A DNA stretch of 64,000 nucleotides, taken from the NCBI GenBank assembly GCA_020186115.1, contig WSYJ01000025.1, forward strand, positions 516,690 through 580,689, written 5' to 3'. A model generated the notes under the pieces. That model was given only the letters and a program-made list of their open reading frames with translations, was not told where the DNA came from and did no database searches. This document shows, one piece after another, positions 29,282 through 41,949 of this stretch. The DNA is from Histomonas meleagridis (Eukaryota > Parabasalia > Tritrichomonadida > Dientamoebidae). A program made the position numbers and the translations under genes. How positions within the stretch are numbered: position 1 is the stretch's first letter; each line of letters opens with the position of its first letter.

Positions 29282-31191
29282 ATGATATTAAAATTTTCAG
29301 GGAAACTAACAGATGAAGAATTACAAAACGAAGATCCTTATTATTTCATCAAAAAAGATTATCCTGTGTATATTATAGATTGGTTTAATTCCATAGCTCC
29401 TGATACACGGATTGGATTATTTTTTCTGAATTTTTTTGATGAAATGAAGAATGAAGATAATATACTTCTTATAAATATATTCCAAAATTGGTTGTTGAAG
29501 TTTACTCATTTTATATCTCATTATGAGGTAACTTTCTTGAAAGTAAATGATGTCATCTTAACTATCCCACCTAGTATTACAAAATTACAAAAATACAGTA
29601 ATATTAAAGTCTGGTTTTTTGAATTATTAAGATTATTTCATACTGTATTGTATTAAATTAATGAAAATACTTATTTATAACAACAATATCCGGAAATATT
29701 CAATAAAATATTTGTTAGTATAACTTATGAACAAATACAGAATGAATTAAAAATAAAAGAAGAAAAAGAAAAGGAAGAAAAAGAAGAAAAAAATAAAGTC
29801 AAAAAAAAAGAAATTATTATATCAAAAACCAAAGATTTAGATATAATGTTAGCAAAACAAATTAATAAAGACATAAAATATGATCCAAACAAAGAACCAT
29901 CAAAATTTAATTCTATATGGTACGAAGAGATTGAAAAAAATGAAAAATGATAAAGTGTCCCTTTACAACATATACTTACATATGAAAATGAACTTTTTAC
30001 ATTCAAATTAGTTAGAACATTAATAGATACACAATATTCTTTCATATTAAACGATTTTAATATATGACAAAATAAATATTTACCAGAACACAACCAAATC
30101 GAAAAAAAATTTATTGCAGGATGCGTTATACAAAGAGAATATGAAGAAGAAGATGATCAAGGTTATATCATTGTTTATGATTTTAAAAAATTTTTGAATT
30201 ATGATTTTAGATATTTTGGTAAAAGTATAAGCAATGAAACCTTATTTATTCATCAAAACAAATATTTACCATATATTTTTAATATATTTAATACTTTATT
30301 TTATGATCATAAATTTACTTTATTTTAGTTCTGAATTTTTTTAGTTAAATATCTTTTGTAAATAAACAATTTATCATTTATTTATTTAAAGATTGGTTTA
30401 AATACTTTTTTAGATATATGCTAGCTGTTCCTGAAATAAAATTAATATTAGATTTCGATTTCAGTACTGAATATTATGAAGGATCACAAAAAACAATCCC
30501 ACATCATTTGAACCATATTTATTACAATGATGTTGAATTATTATAACATATTATGAGAATAATGATAACATTATTAAAATTTTTATTAGATAACAATGTT
30601 AAAGGATTAAAAATATTCCACATCAATAAAGACTTGTTTTATTATCCTTCAACTATAAATGAGAACAGGCCGAAATTAATATGGGATGAAAGACCATTTG
30701 AAAGTTTCACCTATATTCCAGAAGAAGAAGAGAAAACCGAAGAGGAAGAAATTAGTGAATAAGGAAAAATTCAATATAAAATGCCAGAAATCAAAATTAC
30801 TTCATTCAAATTTACTAAAATATTTGACAGTAACAATACCATGTCCCTATATAATATTTTAGATGCATATAATAATAATATTAATTATTACTTCAAAATT
30901 ATCTCAAAAAACTCTATATGCAATAATTTTATATTTTCAGAAGTCGTAGAAGGATATATTCCACGAATTTTTATTATTAATACTGACGATTATAATCTAG
31001 AAGATTTGTTTAAGGTAAGGAAAGATTATTCAGAAAATCAAGTCGACAATAATAGTTGCGTCTCCTCAAAGTCTATACCTAATTACATACTTCAAATATT
31101 TAACAGCTTATCTATTTGTTGGAAAAATGCTTTATTATTTATTAGCTTTTTTGAAAATTTAAATAATTTAAATAATATTGATCAATATTGA
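29282..31191 (+). pseudogene. Three-module repeat protein of unknown family, copy 2
   Basis: Starts MILKFSGKLTDEELQNEDPY and contains module 1 (YPVYIIDWFNSIAPDTRIGL), then pieces reading KFIAGCVIQREYEEEDDQGY and IIVYDFKKFLNYDFRYFGKS, module 2 (KYLPYIFNIFNTLFYDHKFT, about 30,270), VPEIKLILDFDFSTEYYEGS (30,428), then EGYIPRIFIINTDDYNLEDL (about 30,950) and module 3 (IPNYILQIFNSLSICWKNAL, about 31,076). The order of modules and linkers equals that at 19,778-21,966. Several stops and frameshifts break it, so it is not translated as one protein here. It lies directly upstream of the PolB gene on the same strand. Confidence 0.6.
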
Positions 31192-31199
31192 AAATTTAA

Positions 31200-31430
31200 A
31201 TAATACAAATAATATTGATCAATAACAATTAATATTGTTATATTATCATTGAGTAGAATTTTTTACAGGCAAATTAAATATCGATAAGAAAAATTCTGAA
31301 TTTTATTCAGGTGAAAAAAAATGATTCAAAATCAATTTTACATAAATTAATGATAATATTTTTGTTAATTAGACATTTATTTGATTTATATAAGGGCAAA
31401 GGTTCTTATCGTAGATAAGAAATATTCCAA
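31200..31430. other. Short gap, nothing recognised
   Basis: AT-rich spacer between the three-module gene and the PolB N-terminal region, with a short direct repeat AATAATATTGATCAATA at its start. Confidence 0.4.
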
Positions 31431-31439
31431 AAAAATATT

Positions 31440-34400
31440 TATAACATATAAAAAAACTCTACCATCACCTCAAATAAAAAAAATTATAAACAAGTATCAA
31501 CAACAAACAATACCTATATAATATGAAGAAGAAGATGAAAACGAACCAGCAGAAATTAAACCTTGGGGTGAAACTCAACAAGAATAAGATTCAGATATAG
31601 TTTATTTAGGTTACAATAAACAACAGGGAGATTTAAAAAATGAAATTGATGAAGGATCAATATCATTAAATACAAAATTTACATATGAAGATTTGGAACC
31701 ATATAAAATAGAATTACCAAATGAAAATGATGACGATTTTATAAATCCTGATGAACCAACAAGAATTGAAAAACCGGAACCAATTATAGACAAAGATTTA
31801 TATGTTTTTGAAATTCCACTTAAACAAGAACCTGTTAAAAAAATATCTGAAAAAAGAATGCCCATTATAGATGATAAATCAATCGTTATTTATCCGCCTG
31901 TTGAATTACCTACTCCATCTTCAACACCATTTAAACATGGATGTCCTAATAAATATCCTGTCTTTGATAACCCACCACCTCCACCTTTTTCACTACCTCC
32001 ACCTCAAACACCTAATCCACCTTCAGTCCCTGATTATAATAATTACTGCAAATGATTTTAGAAATAATTTTATAAATTTACGTCAATTTCTTCGTATTAA
32101 TCCAGATAATTTTATTATAGAATTTAGAGGTTTTACAGACCCTCAACGTCATCAATTTTATGTTATTATTTTAGAACATATACAAAATCACATTGGTAGA
32201 ATTAGTATTGCACAACATTATTTTGTTAATTATAGAAGGATGAATGAAGATTGGTCTCAAAAACCATGTTTAAATGAATTTTATCGTAATATTTTAACAA
32301 GTTTTACTGAACTTGGAGGAGATATTGAACCATATTATACTGAAATTTATTAATTTGAAGGTTCAGATGAAGATAATGCTTATATACCGTATGAAATTCA
32401 TTTAACTGGTTTTGGGATGCGACTTGTGCCAAATGCTAATCAAAATGGGGCACAATTCTTTCCTAATTTAGTATCTCCAAATATTCCTTTTATATTATTA
32501 GATTATTTAAGGGGTTTACAAATATTTGAAACATTATTAGTAGATAATAAACAAAGGGAAGAATTAAATGATTGCTGCTTTATTTATGCTTTAAAGCAAT
32601 CTGATATCCCTGAAGATGTTCTCGACAAAATGAGATGTCGTATATTAATTAAATATCAAATAGCTTCAAAACTTGATTTCGTTTGTAAGGAAAATTCTGT
32701 ATATGTTCAAAAACATAAAGTATACAAGACAGTAGATGCAAATGGTAAACTTCGAATACGTCCTATAGTTTACCAAAAAGAAGGTCAAATTTATAATTAT
32801 ATTGGTCAAAAATTAGAACAAGCAAAATACAAAATTCATTTATATTTATTTGAACAACATTACTTTATTAAAGAAATGACGCCTTTTACCTCAGATTATG
32901 TACAGCATTTCGATGAATCAAATTTAATTAATTTCAGAAGTAAAAAGAAATGTGATACATTACAATTAATTACTACTATAATGGAAAAAAATTCATTTAC
33001 ACCAATTACATATTCTTATTTTCCTTTATTACGTACAGATTTTTCAGATCAATGTTATAATGGGATGAATTATTCATTAGATTATAATCCCAACACTTGT
33101 GTTAGACGTTTTATTAGTAATAAAAAGAAAAATAAATTTATCGATACAAATTTAATTTATTATGGAGATTTTGAGTCAGATATTACAGGTGATATTCATC
33201 GACCATATTTATGTGTGGTTCAGAAATATGATGGTAGTGAAGAACAGGTTTTTAAAGGACCTAATTGTGGTGAAGATTTATTAGATTATTTACCAAATAA
33301 TTCAACAATATATTTCCATAATTTAGCTTATGATTCAAAATTTATAGCAAAATATGGTATTAAAAAATCAACTATTAAAGGGACAAAGGTATTATCAATG
33401 GATGTAGAATTTAACAAAAAAATAATTTACTTTAGAGACACTTTACCAATATTAACTTGTAAACTTAAGTTATTGCCTCCAATGTTTGGTATTAAAGGTG
33501 TTAAAAAAGAAATATTCCCCTATCGTTATTACATTTTACAACGATTAGAATCAGGGGTAGGTTTAATTGATGAAGCAGGCATTTACGATAATAAGCCTTG
33601 GGATGAAAACAATTATACAGAATTCTTTAATAACATTATTAACATCCCAAACTGTCGCATTGATGAAGCCACTTTTAATATGTGGGAATATGCGATCTTT
33701 TATTGTAGACAAGACGTAAGAATATTACGTGAAGGCTTTAATCGTTTTTGCTTAGGCTTTCAAGAATCATTCGATATTTTACCTTTTCATTATTTATCAA
33801 TATCATCTTTAGCTAATGCAGTATTTACACAAAAAGTTTATTCAACAAACAATAATTTATTCCAAGTTGGGGGACATGTTAGACACTTTATAGCTAGAGC
33901 AGTTTATGGTGGAAGATGCATGACTGCATATAATAAAAAGTGGCACATCAAAGAAGAATTATGCGACTTTGATGCCGTATCATTATACCCATCAGCAATG
34001 GCTAGAATAAGTGTCATTAACGGTCCTCCAAAAGTAATTAAAGAAGAACAACTAAATTTAAATTATTTAAAAAATAATACAAACGCTTATGTTGAAATCA
34101 TCATTACTAAAGTTAGAAAACATTACCCATTCCCTTTAATAGTTCAAAGAATTAATGAATTAAATTTAAATGATGATAATTATATTACTGAAGACTACCC
34201 TGTTACTATGGTTGTTGATAATATGACATTAGACGATTTAATTCAATATCAACAAATTCAATATAAATTAGTAAGAGGTTATTACTGGGATGAGGGTTAT
34301 GATTCCACAATTTAAAATGTAATCAAAGATATATTTCAAAAACGTGTGGAATACAAACAAAATAACCCTCTCCAACAAATATACAAATTAATTATGAATA

Positions 34401-35152
34401 GTTGTTACGGCAAAACAATTGAAAAGCCGATCAGCAAAGAGTGGAAGTACTTGAAAAAAGGTACTCGGGCAGATAACTATGCCATAAAGAATTACTTTCG
34501 AATAATAGAAAGAATTCTGATTAATGATTCAAATATAGAATCATTTAATATAAAACAACCTATAGATAAGCATTTTAACTTATCGTTGTAAGGCGTTCAA
34601 ATATTAAGCATGTCGAAACGTATAATGAACGAAGTGATGTGCTTAGCATATGACATTGGCTGTAAAATCTTTTATCAAGATACAGACTCAATGCATATAG
34701 TAAAATCGGATTTACCTAAATTAGAAACAGCCTTCGAGGCTAAATATAATAGAAAATTAATAGGTAATAATTTAAAGCAATTTCATTCCGATTTTACTAG
34801 TGATGATGGTAGAAGCGATGTCAACTGCGCAGTTGAAAGCTACTTCATCATGAAGAAAACCTATATCGATAAATTATTATACAATGATGGTGGTATAGGT
34901 TATATGTCTGAGGCAAAAGGTATACCTACCGATACTAGATATATACATGCGAATCTTGATTACGATGATGATATAATGAAATTGTATCGTTCTTTATATA
35001 TATGTAAGGAAATAGAATTTAATTTATTATTAGGTACAACCAAATTTAAATTAAATCCTAATCAAACTATCACTACTAATGTCGACAAGTTACCGAGAAC
35101 GTTAAAGACCACATATGAAAAAAAAAAAAACGTTAACAACTATTTTAACTAG
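31440..35152 (+). pseudogene. polB: Maverick protein-primed DNA polymerase B, all catalytic motifs but in-frame stops
   Basis: About 1,200 codons. An acidic, proline-rich N-terminal region (31,440-32,050, with two TAA and then a frameshift near 32,050) leads into one open frame to 35,152, interrupted by TAA at 32,351, 34,313 and 34,589. Exonuclease motifs: YGDFESDITG (Exo I), FHNLAYDSKF (Exo II), YCRQDVRIL (Exo III). Polymerase motifs: FDAVSLYPSAM (A), KLIMNSCYGKT (B), YQDTDSMHI (C). This is the polymerase that replicates Mavericks by protein priming. Flanking codons are well conserved around each stop, so inactivation looks recent. Neighbours: three-module gene upstream, ORF and ATPase downstream. 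Confidence 0.85.
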
Positions 35153-35197
35153 GGGACCTCAGTCATTAATAAAAGATGAGTTAACCAATTTTTTTTA

Positions 35198-35569
35198 TTA
35201 ATAATTATTGTCATTTTGAGTGTTTTCTTCTTGAGTTAATGTATTAGGGTATTGTTGCAATACATTTAATTTACCTAAGTAGGCATTATTAAATATTTGA
35301 TTTAACAATTCCATTTTAGATATTTGATAAGCTTGATCTAATTGTTCAGGTGTTATATATTGTAAAGGATTCTTTATAGTTGGATGATATTTTTCATCTA
35401 TAAATTTATAAATTTGTTTTCTTAATAAATTATGATATTTATCATATACAGTTACAGTTAATGTTATTACATTTTTATTTTTAACGATAGAAAACGAAGG
35501 TTTAATATTTATAGCAGTAAAATCACAATCTTTAAACTCTTGAGCGAAGCATGTATAAAGAGATTCCAT
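35198..35569 (-). CDS. Conserved Maverick accessory protein (123 aa)
   Basis: Intact, opposite in strand to the genes on both sides. Begins MESLYTCFAQEFKDCDFTAI and ends in an N/Q-rich tail. Its 5' portion is duplicated, truncated, at 51,862-52,010, always divergent from the ATPase gene with about 40 bp between starts. Function unknown. Confidence 0.6.
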   Translation of the reverse strand: MESLYTCFAQEFKDCDFTAINIKPSFSIVKNKNVITLTVTVYDKYHNLLRKQIYKFIDEKYHPTIKNPLQYITPEQLDQAYQISKMELLNQIFNNAYLGKLNVLQQYPNTLTQEENTQNDNNY

Positions 35570-35608
35570 TAATAATAATGAATTGATTTTATAAAATTAT
35601 TTTATTTT

Positions 35609-36409
35609 ATGGAAAACGATATTAATATTGATGCCTTAGATAATATGATTGATTATTGTTTATATAAAAATAAATTTAAATTAAATGAAGAATTAATAAG
35701 TGAAATTCATCCAGAAGTGAATGTACCTTATAATTCTTTAAATATAGCAGTAGGTAGACAAAGAAGTGGGAAAACTCAATGTATAATTAGAGAAATTATT
35801 AAAATTAGTAATATTAGTCCTAGAACTCATTTATTAATTTATATTAATAAAAATGGATTAGAAAATGATCCTACATTTGAATCATTAAAACCTTTAATTA
35901 AAATCCCAATTTTATATGTAGCTGAAAATCAAGCAGAAGATATAGTTAAAGATATATTAAAATGGAAACAATTTTATAATGAAATTAAAAATAATCATTG
36001 GGAAAATAAAATAGTAGATAATCAAATATCTGAATTATTTGAAAAATTATCATTTAATAATTTTAATAATTTAACTTTACATACTATAATATTTTTTGAA
36101 GATTGTGCTAATAGTCCTTTATTTATAAAACCTACTAATTATTTTAATCAATTATTTACTAAATTAGCTCATATTCAATGTTCTGTATTTTTCGCTGTAC
36201 AATTTTGGAAATCTTTACCTGCCGAAGTTAAAGCTAATGTAAGTACTATATTTATATTTCCTAATTTCTCTAAACAGCAATTAAGTTATATAATAGCTCA
36301 AATACCATTGCCTTATACTAAAGATCAAATTTATTCAGTTTATCAAAAACTGTCAGGTCATCAAAAAATGATCGTCGACGTGAATAATCAAAAAATAAAA
36401 ATTGAATAA
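35609..36409 (+). CDS. Maverick DNA-packaging ATPase (FtsK/HerA-A32-like)
   Basis: 266 residues, intact. Walker A is NIAVGRQRSGKTQCIIREI (about residues 45-63); a Walker B-like strand is TIIFFEDCANSPL (about 163-176). A short ATPase of this size that translocates DNA into preformed capsids is a core Maverick/Polinton gene. The start is the ATG at 35,609, 39 bp from the divergent gene. A near-identical but broken copy lies at 52,059-52,857. Confidence 0.75.
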   Translation: MENDINIDALDNMIDYCLYKNKFKLNEELISEIHPEVNVPYNSLNIAVGRQRSGKTQCIIREIIKISNISPRTHLLIYINKNGLENDPTFESLKPLIKIPILYVAENQAEDIVKDILKWKQFYNEIKNNHWENKIVDNQISELFEKLSFNNFNNLTLHTIIFFEDCANSPLFIKPTNYFNQLFTKLAHIQCSVFFAVQFWKSLPAEVKANVSTIFIFPNFSKQQLSYIIAQIPLPYTKDQIYSVYQKLSGHQKMIVDVNNQKIKIE

Positions 36410-36439
36410 AAAAATATTTTAGAATAATCATTTTTTTTT

Positions 36440-37547
36440 ATGTCGGAAACAATACTTGCCACTGACTTACCTGAAAGAAATTACGCTATTAAAAGGAATC
36501 CTGAAAATTTACCACCACGTTATCATATGCCTGTTAAACAAGAACGTGAACCTTTAATAACACCTGATGGTGAAATGTATCATTTTGAGGATAATCCTAA
36601 AAATTATGAATATGTTGGTGGAAATCGAGTTATATTAGATCCAAATATGGAAACTTTAGCTCATCTTATTCTTGATTTAAAAAAAGATGTTAAAAAAGTT
36701 ATAGAAGCACAAACTCTGAAAGGTGCAAGTGATATAGTTGCAAAACATAATAAGGGTAAAAAAAAAATATCATTGGGCAGCTATAGAAAAAGATATTAAT
36801 AAGAATGGAATTCCAGATATTATAGTCAGAGATCAACATAGGAGAGCTAAAATCGTTAATGGTTGGACAGTTAAAACTCAAGATCCTTATGAAAGAGAAT
36901 ATATCAGTCATTTACAAAATACATATGGCTCACCTGCTAAAAGGAGAGAAAGGAGAACTAACAATGAATATGTTCCAACTTTTCAAGATTTCTTACAAAA
37001 TAAAGTTAGAAAGGTTGAATTTAATAATAAGAAACCATTTGATGATCCAACAGTTACTCCATATGAGGATTATATACCATTTATACAAAAGGTTAATGAG
37101 TTAAATAAAAAATATTATGGTGATACAGGTGTTATAAAAATTTATAAAACACATAAACCAAGAAGGAGAACAGCAAATCAAGTATTTACTAGTTTGGTTA
37201 TTAAGCCACTTTATCATCAACTTATGACAAATATGGAACAAATTAGAGGTGTAGCAAATACTAAAAGAGCAAAGTCATTGTGTCCTATACTTACAGTGTC
37301 AGCCGTAATGTATAGAAATTTTGTTATTCCTAGAGTTAATGAATTATTAGAACCTTATAAATTACATGATAAATTTGATGAAGCTAAAAAGTTTATTATG
37401 GAAGAAACTGGTGAAAATTATTATACTAGTGCTTGTAAAAAAGCTGTTACTGAAATGATAGAAGATAAGAATGGTGAACAAAATGAAATCAAAGATGCTA
37501 TCAGTGCTTATATACAAAAAGTTACTGGATACGGAGTGAATAATTAA
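36440..37547 (+). pseudogene. Maverick conserved hypothetical protein, frameshifted in an A run, copy 1
   Basis: First part (36,440-36,799) starts MSETILATDLPERNYAIKRN; the second (36,738-37,547) continues in another frame with KYHWAAIEKDINKNGIPDII. The switch lies at a run of ten A residues (about 36,758-36,768). DINKNGIPDI resembles a short acidic dockerin/EF-hand-like loop. The KTHKPRRRTANQVFT motif and the TGENYYTSAC motif are shared with copy 2 at 53,287-54,368. Overall similarity between copies is moderate, unlike the near-identical neighbours. About 360 residues if read across the shift. Role unknown, probably virion-related. Confidence 0.6.
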
Positions 37548-37574
37548 ATAAAAAATTAAAATCATTATTTTTTT

Positions 37575-37790
37575 ATGATTAAAATAAGTGATTTCTCACC
37601 TCATGTAGGGAAGAATAATACTGAACATAATAGTTCTAGTGCTAATTGTAAAGTTATTATTATTAATAATAACAATAGTGAAACACCAGCACATTATCCT
37701 GAAGTTAATGAAGAAACACCAAAAATAATTACAAGAGAAACTGAACTTAATACTGATAATGCTAGTGCTTTATATAAACATATAGCTTTA
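37575..37790 (+). pseudogene. Truncated Maverick conserved ORF, copy 1
   Basis: The first 71 codons (MIKISDFSPHVGKNNTEHNS) are almost identical to the start of the intact gene at 54,404. At about 37,787 the match ends abruptly and unrelated sequence follows, so this marks a break point at the right edge of this Maverick copy. Confidence 0.8.
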
Positions 37791-38433
37791 AATATACAAT
37801 ACAAAGGAGAACAGCAAATGGGAAGTCTAATTTTATACCCAAAACATACACACTTTTGGACGGTTATCGACTCAATTTTTGACTTTTTGAACTGTTGTAT
37901 AATTACAACAAGAAAAAAATCAAAAAATTTAAAATTATAAAATTTCCGAAAAAATGAAATTATTCATTTTAAAATAATAATATCAAAAACATAATATATA
38001 TAAGTAGAAGATATATTTTTGGCATATAATGTAGAAAAAATAATTTTTAATGTAATCAATGCAGATAAAAAAAAGTAAAAAAAATTTAAAAAATAAATAT
38101 CATAATCAAATTTTCCATATGTTAAAACATATGATGGTATATTATTTTTATTAAAATATTCTATGTATATGATTTTATTAGAAAATTTTTTCTTTTTCAT
38201 GATGCCATTTTTGAATGAGTATTCAAATTACTAGAAATTGTGAGAAAATATCACCTATTCAATTTTTTTGGATACTTCCTATTTTTGTCAGGATAATTCT
38301 GATAAAATATAAAATGTCAGATTAACAAAAAATTATACTTGAACAATACTTGAATTTTGTAAGCAAATAATGATCTAATTTTAATTTTATATTAATAACT
38401 TTTGTTTATTTAACACACTTTATAAAATGATAA
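37791..38433. other. No gene supported
   Basis: AT-rich junction sequence beyond the Maverick break point. A 78-codon minus-strand frame at 37,964-38,200 is hydrophobic and tyrosine-rich but has no independent support. Confidence 0.45.
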
Positions 38434-38565
38434 GTATAATATATAAAGTAATGTATAATATATAAAGTAATGTATAATATATAATGTAATGTATAATATA
38501 TAAAGTAATGTATAATATATAAAGTAATGTATAATATATAAAGTAATGTATAATATAAATAGTTA
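38434..38565 (+). repeat. 19-bp tandem repeat, about seven copies
   Basis: The unit TATAATATATAAAGTAATG repeats with few changes. It ends in an inverted TACATTATACATTATACAT stretch, so the array can fold back on itself. Confidence 0.9.
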
Positions 38566-38866
38566 ATATACATTATACATTATACATTATACGATAATTC
38601 AAACCTAAAATGATTAATTTTTTTCATAGGTTAAATTTTACTTAAACTTTTTAATTATTCCACTTTTCCTGGTGCTTTAGATCTTTCCATTTTTTATACT
38701 TCTCTTTCCATGTGTACTCTTGAAATGAAAGGATCTTTCCATCTATTTTTACAATTCGGAATTTATCTCATTATGCGTTTTTTGATTTTTCCATCTTTTG
38801 CATTTTTGTATCTTATTAAAAAATTTTCGAGAATTACTGGTTGACAATTTCTTTTAGATTTTATAT

Positions 38867-40378
38867 TCATCGATAATATTTTTTTTTATTAAACATTGGC
38901 ACTGTTATATTTATATCTCTAAATTCTGATTGATCTTCTTTGATGCCAAAATCAAATGTATTTTCATATTGTAATGCTTGCTGGAAAATTTTATATATTT
39001 TTCTTAAATTATTTAAATTCCGAATGAATGCTATATTTTGATTATGTAATGGTTCTTCCTTATATTTACTTCTAATATTGTTTTCTCTTCGATAATTAAG
39101 ATACATGTTTTTTAATGAATTTTCTAGTGTTTGTATGTGAATAAAAAATTCATGATGTGATGTTTTTGATGTATAAATGTAAATATTTAATTTTTTATTA
39201 AAACTCTCATTTGCATTATTTGTAACTCTTTTTTTTAATGGTTTTCCAGTACAGTTCCAATAGTTTATATGGGGAATGTTTTTGTATAAGTTTCACGAAA
39301 ATAAGAAATAAAATTATTCAAACTTTCATTAATACCATTAAGTCGAGGAAGAAAATTTATAAATTGTGATGCATAATTAATATCTATGAGTGGAAGTAAT
39401 TTAATAATTTTAAATAAATCAATTCCTATTTCATTTTGTTCTTTTTTAAATGTAACTTTATATTTTCTTAATGTTTGCGTGAAAGTAAAATAACACAATT
39501 GTATATAATAATTATTTCGCATTAAATTGTTAATAATTGCATTTATTAATGCTTGTTCAAAATCAGATATAAATTTCACATCTTCCATTAAATTATAACC
39601 AAATCTTTGTAAACAATTTAAATAAGAAGTAAATGTCAAATTATACGTACTTTCTTTTTTATCCGGGAGTATCAGATAAAATAATGGATAATTCATATAT
39701 ATTGTTCTTCCAATAAAAATAATTAATTTATTAGAATTTTCTGGAGAAACTTTAAATGTACCATCTATCCCAATAATACTTGATTCAGGTACTCTTTGTA
39801 ACATAAAATCTGATGCAAAACCTAAAATTGTTTGATTATTTTCAATTGGAATCTCAAATAATTAAAACCTATCCCCATCTATCGTCTTCCGAAAATCTGA
39901 TCGTTCACAATATTGACGATTAAGTTCATATACAAAATTTTGAACTTTTTTGTAATCTATTATTTTTTTTTATTTCACCTGAAGGGGTTTTTGTTTCAAT
40001 CCATTTTAAAATTCTTTCGAAAAAAATCGTTAATGCTCTTTGATATTTGTTGTTGTTGAAGCATTTAATAATCTATGCTTGAACTTGTTCTTCAGTAAAA
40101 AATTGATTCTTTTTTGTGTTATTTTGTGCACATAAATGTGCACCTTTTATTTGATAATAAAATTGTTTTAAATCAAGAGCAAAATTGATCACTGCATAAC
40201 AAGTGCAATGATGCTCCACACTCCTATTTCCATAAATACATCTATAAAATGTTCTTCTATATTTTATCGAACCATAACGTTCGAATTGATATTTGTAATT
40301 GTTAATTTGAATATAATGAGGAATTTCTGGTAAAATTCGGTCGTAACGGGATGGCCATTTAGACAACATTTGAGTCAA
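38867..40378 (-). pseudogene. Mutator-like (MULE) transposase remnant with FLYWCH-type zinc finger
   Basis: N-terminal piece (40,378-40,073): YQFERYGSIKYRRTFYRCIY, then HHC and AHLCAQ, the F-x-x-W/Y-C-x-H layout of FLYWCH/WRKY-like fingers. Catalytic piece (39,804-39,265): IGIDGTFKVSPENSNKLII with the first Asp, YPLFYLILPDKKESTYNL, and a second acidic site FISDFEQALINAI. C-terminal piece (39,106-38,867) follows after a gap. This is the MULE domain order. Frameshifts and stops separate the parts. No terminal repeats found. Confidence 0.6.
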
Positions 40379-41196
40379 AATAGTTCAAGGTTTCACTCCA
40401 GTGAATTGAATAAAAAACGATCAAATCTGTAATTTGTAAACGGCTACCGCCGAAAAAAATATTGTTTTGTTAAATAAATCGATACACATTTATAATTTCA
40501 ATATGTGTAAATCAAAAAAATATTCATAATTATTAATGCTCTTGATTAAATAATAAATACTGAATTATTTCAATTTTAATTTTCTTATGATAAATAATCA
40601 ATTTCACTTTAAATTAGAAAGTTGATTAATCTCTCTATTAATTTTATTGAAATTATATGATATATATAAATTTTTTATTAATTTTGATTTATATTCAGTT
40701 AATATCGAGTTTATTCATTTTGAAATCAAAAAATCATGAAAATTGATTTTGAAATATAATAAGCGACATAATAATTATGATTGATGTTACCATATTAATT
40801 TAGTAAATTATTATTTGATTTGGAGATAAAGATGTTAATAATGAAAAAATACGATCAAAAAGCATGAAAAAAATTTAAAAAATTTGGGACATGGAAATCC
40901 TGTTCCCAAATATATTTTTCTTATTATTTTTTATATTTAAATACACACCTCTTACATCAAAGTTGGTATACATATTTTAAATCTAAAGAACAATATGATA
41001 ATATTATGATGTCATTTTGTGATTTGCAATTGATTTTTTTATTCAAAATCTATTTAATATCTCTCTATTACTTAATTTTAAATATTTTTCACAATATTTT
41101 GATGTTATTTATTTCATTTTATCTTTTATAATAATGATGATAATAAATGGAAAATAATCAATTATTTATATCGTGATAGATAAGGCTTTATTCTTA
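40379..41196. other. No gene seen
   Basis: AT-rich, no supported frame. It lies between the MULE remnant and the tyrosine-recombinase region. Confidence 0.5.
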
Positions 41197-41508
41197 TGTA
41201 TCCATTGCTATTACGGTTTGGTAAATTACCAGAAATTCCGGGTAAAACATTAAGACAAAAAGCGGGTAAATTATTCGATTGTTATCCATTTTACAAGTGT
41301 GGATGTTCACAATGTTCAAAATCATGATTTTATAATGCAATTATGAGAAATAAAGCATTACATATTAATAATAATAACATTAGTGCTCATAGAATTATTG
41401 TAGCAAGCAAATGGTACAAATCAAATATATCAAATATTTCTACATTAAAGATTGACCCAGATTTCTCTGATTATTGGTATCACAAACAATCTCATGTTAT
41501 TTGTTAGT
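41197..41508 (+). pseudogene. N-terminal remnant upstream of the tyrosine recombinase
   Basis: An ATG near 41,197 opens MYPLLLRFGKLPEIPGKTLR, then YKCGCSQCSKS with a CxCxxC cluster, a TGA, and the same frame continues NAIMRNKALHINNNNISAHR to a TAG at 41,506. It may be the first gene of the same mobile element as the recombinase. Confidence 0.4.
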
Positions 41509-41949
41509 TTGTTTTCGTAACATTTACATTTGTCAATAAGTGCCTGAAGTGAAAGAGAAAATAGATAGTTTTGAATATAATAAGTTCGATATAAGGTAAT
41601 GCCCATTCGAAGAGATATATATTTGGAAAAAAAGATTTGAAGATATAAAAACAAAAACATCTAATGAACTTATTAAAAACATGAATTTCGGTGAAGTTTC
41701 AGGATATTGTTTTATATTAGAGTTCCGAGCAAAAGGTGCTTTACATATTTAAATTATATGGCAACTTTTTGAACTTGGCTCAAAAAGTTTAGATATGATT
41801 TAATTCTCGGAAACTTTTTCAATTAATTTTAAACGTCGACCATGGTCATAAATATTAATGCAAAGATAGTTTAACAATTCTAAGTTAGTAGAAGCAAAAG
41901 TTATAGCTTCTAATACACAGAAAACTATGAAACTTTACTGCGAAGTTAT

